Source: Streptomyces sp. NBC_01296
GTDB lineage: Bacteria; Actinomycetota; Actinomycetes; Streptomycetales; Streptomycetaceae
DNA: 64,000 nucleotides
Assembly: GCF_035984415.1 (NCBI RefSeq)
Contig: NZ_CP130720.1
Span: 62,001 to 126,000 of the forward strand
Reading direction: 5' to 3'
A program made the position numbers and the translations under genes. The notes below the pieces were generated by a model. It saw nothing but the letters and a program-made list of their open reading frames with translations, did no database searches and had not been told where the DNA came from. Positions 62,402 through 64,000 of this stretch are shown here, in pieces; position 1 is the first letter of the stretch, and every line of letters begins with the position of its first letter.

Positions 62402-63174
62402 ATGGGAGAGCCTCCGAAGCGCGCGGGTCGGCCGTGGGCTGAACCGAAGGGGCCGAGTGCGGAGGTGAACGAGCTGGTACGGCTGATCCGTGGCTGGATC
62501 GACGAGTCGCCGCTCAACGTCGCCGCGTTATACGCCGGTCTGAATGCCGAGCACTTCACCGACCGGGTTGTACCGGACATCAAGCGGGTCCGCGCCCAGC
62601 TGGGGGGTGAGGGCTTGACCTGGGATCTCGTTGAAGCCGTCGCCGACGTCTGCTTCTCTGGGGAATCGGCTGAGGCGGCAGAGGTTCGGGTCGCGCCCGC
62701 GAAGGAGCTTTGGAAGCGTGCCGACTCCAACCCCACGCTCCATCAGCCGGTCTCCAGTCAGGCGCTGATCGACGCTCAGGCTCGCACAACCCAGGTGTAC
62801 GAGGAGCTTGCCCGTCCCACCAGGCCCTGGAGGTCTCCGAGCAAGCCCGCCATGAGGCACTGCGTATCGGAACCGTGCTGTTTGCCCAGCTGGGTCAGTC
62901 GCGGGACGAGGTTGCCTCGCTCACTCGGCGTCTTCGGGCCGCCAACGCCCACCAGATGCAACCCTCGCAGGAGTCCCCGGTGCGGACGCAGTTGGTCCGT
63001 GCGCAAGAGGTGGTGGAAGAACTCCGTGGCGAGCTTGCGCGTGCGGAGGCACAGCGTGACCGCTATGAGCAGGTCGTGGACGCGTTGGCCTTGATGATCG
63101 AAGGGCTGGAGGCAGAGCTCGTTGCCCTAAGACATCGTTTCTTATGGCGTGATCGTTCGTTGAACCGTGCATGA
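62402..63174 (+). pseudogene. frameshifted regulator with coiled-coil C-terminus
   Basis: ATG 62402 starts MGEPPKRAGRPWAEPKGPSA followed by a helix-turn-helix-like region (VNELVRLIRGWIDESPLNVA, then LTWDLVEAVADVC). After VYEELAR at about 62815 the expected helix (HQALEVSEQARHEALRIGTV) continues in another frame, so one base is missing near 62817-62820. The coiled coil then runs to about 63130, where the IS5 element begins, so the natural C-terminus is probably lost. The upstream perfect inverted repeat suggests autoregulation before the damage. Confidence 0.7.
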
Positions 63175-63981
63175 CGGATCTGGTTGAGCGGTTGGTGCCG
63201 GACGAGTTGTGGGTGCTGTTCAGGCGGGTCGTCCCGCCGACGGAGGTCATACGTCCGCAGGGTGGCGGCCGGCGTCGTGCGGGTGATCGCGAGGCGTTGG
63301 CCGCGATCATCTTCGTGGCGGCCTCGGGCTGCACGTGGCGGCAGCTGCCGCCGGTGTTCGGCCCGAGCTGGCAGACGGTCTACCGGCGCTTCGCCCAGTG
63401 GAGCCGGGCCCGGGTCTGGGCCCGGCTCCACCGCGTCATCCTCGACGAACTCGGGGCCCGCGGGGAACTGGACTGGTCGCGCTGCGCGATCGATTCGGTC
63501 AGCATGCGGGCTGCAAAAGGGGGCCTCTGACGGGACCGAATCCGACCGACCGTGGCAAGCCTGGATCGAAAATCCACCTGATCACCGACCGGAACGGACT
63601 GCTGCTCTCGCTGGGCATTTCCGGCGCGAACATGCACGACAGCCTCGGCCTTGAAACGCTGGTACGGGGCATCCCGCCGATCCGGTCCCGGCGAGGACCT
63701 CGCAGGCGGCGGCCCGCCAAGCTCCACGCAGACAAGGGCTACGACTACGACCACCTGCGTCGATGGCTCCGCAAACGCGGCATCCGCCACCGCAAGGAAT
63801 CGAGTCCTCCGGGCGGCTCGGCCGCCACCGATGGGTCGTCGAACGGACCGTGTCCTGGCTCGCCGGCTGCCGTCGGCTCCACCGCCGATACGAGCGCAAG
63901 GCCGAACACTTCCTCGCCTTCGTCGGCATAGCCGCAGCCCTCATCTGCCACTGCCGATTGGCCACCCTGCTCAGGGCCTGA
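63171..63981 (+). pseudogene. IS5-family transposase, two-phase with a further lesion
   Basis: The first frame (MTDLVERLVPDELWVLFRRV, CTWRQLPPVFGPSWQTVYRR, CAIDSVSMRAAKGGL) stops at 63530. A -1 slip at AAAAGGGGG (63515-63523) leads into PLTGPNPTDRGKPGSKIHLI and LHADKGYDYDHLRRWL, giving DDE residues. IS5-type elements often use such programmed frameshifting. After RGIRHR the expected IARKGIESS is damaged: about 9 bases and one G are missing near 63788, and RWVVERTVSWLAGCRRLHRR continues in a third frame to TGA 63979-63981. It overlaps the preceding frame by four bases (ATGA), probably by chance. Confidence 0.8.
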
Positions 63982-64000
63982 GCCGGTTCTCCTGCACGTC

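Overview
The window is high-GC actinobacterial DNA, almost certainly Streptomyces. It has GTG and ATG starts with purine-rich ribosome binding sites, many stop/start overlaps of the ATGA or GTGA type, and families typical of Streptomyces accessory chromosome regions (STAND/TPR proteins, CHAT proteins, Rhs/YD proteins, XRE regulators, IS5 elements). No rRNA, tRNA or CRISPR array was seen.

Layout. 0-5.4 kb: a GntR-type regulator with a small coupled ORF, a GH15 glycosidase, a small HTH gene with a one-base frameshift, and an XRE regulator fused to a peptide-deformylase-like domain. 5.6-17.5 kb: one very tight operon of 14 genes. It opens with queC-queD-queE (preQ0 synthesis) and continues through a stand-alone reverse transcriptase (RT), an FGE/SUMF1 (C-type-lectin-fold) protein, a DUF6884-like protein, a GT2 glycosyltransferase, a radical SAM enzyme, a phosphoribosyltransferase, a GT4 glycosyltransferase, a 5'-3' exonuclease, a PIG-L deacetylase, a DegT aminotransferase, a Gfo/Idh/MocA oxidoreductase and a HAD hydrolase. 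It ends at a 38-bp perfect palindrome. An S66 (MccF/LdcA-like) peptidase with a substituted nucleophile follows. 19.2-20.4 kb: an Xre-RES toxin-antitoxin pair of lower GC. 21.8-32.9 kb: an export and nucleotide-chemistry region: ABC exporter, triple-Nudix protein, MFS exporter, PIMT-like methyltransferase, a second methyltransferase broken by a 1,476-bp insertion, a Nudix-APH fusion, a GNAT, and a decayed Nudix gene.

33-45 kb: a TPR-CHAT protein with two divergent partner genes, a multi-HTH XRE regulator, an 8-bp x 12 tandem repeat, a sigma factor coupled to an IclR-like protein, and a decayed gene broken by a 25-bp duplication. 45.7-52.1 kb: a 2,057-residue secreted Rhs/YD protein with a hydrophobic Gly/Trp-rich tip and a small membrane protein that is a candidate immunity protein. 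52.4-56.4 kb: IS relics (IS5, ISL3), a secreted DUF1906 protein and an intact IS5-type element with its accessory gene. 56.6-61.9 kb: a small partner gene and a giant STAND-TPR protein fused to a HExxH domain that carries its own internal start signal. 62-64 kb: a small membrane protein, a frameshifted regulator preceded by a perfect operator-like inverted repeat, and an IS5 element with a -1 frameshift slip site and a further lesion.

How the genes may work together. The strongest candidate for an undescribed system is the 5.6-17.5 kb operon. It supplies preQ0, nucleotide and sugar enzymes (phosphoribosyltransferase, two glycosyltransferases, deacetylase, aminotransferase, oxidoreductase, phosphatase), a radical SAM enzyme, and two enzymes that normally act on nucleic acids (RT and 5'-3' exonuclease). 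A 7-deazapurine nucleoside or amino-sugar product is the simplest reading, but the RT, FGE-fold protein and nuclease are not explained by it. The S66 homologue and the exporters downstream could serve immunity and export; this is inference.
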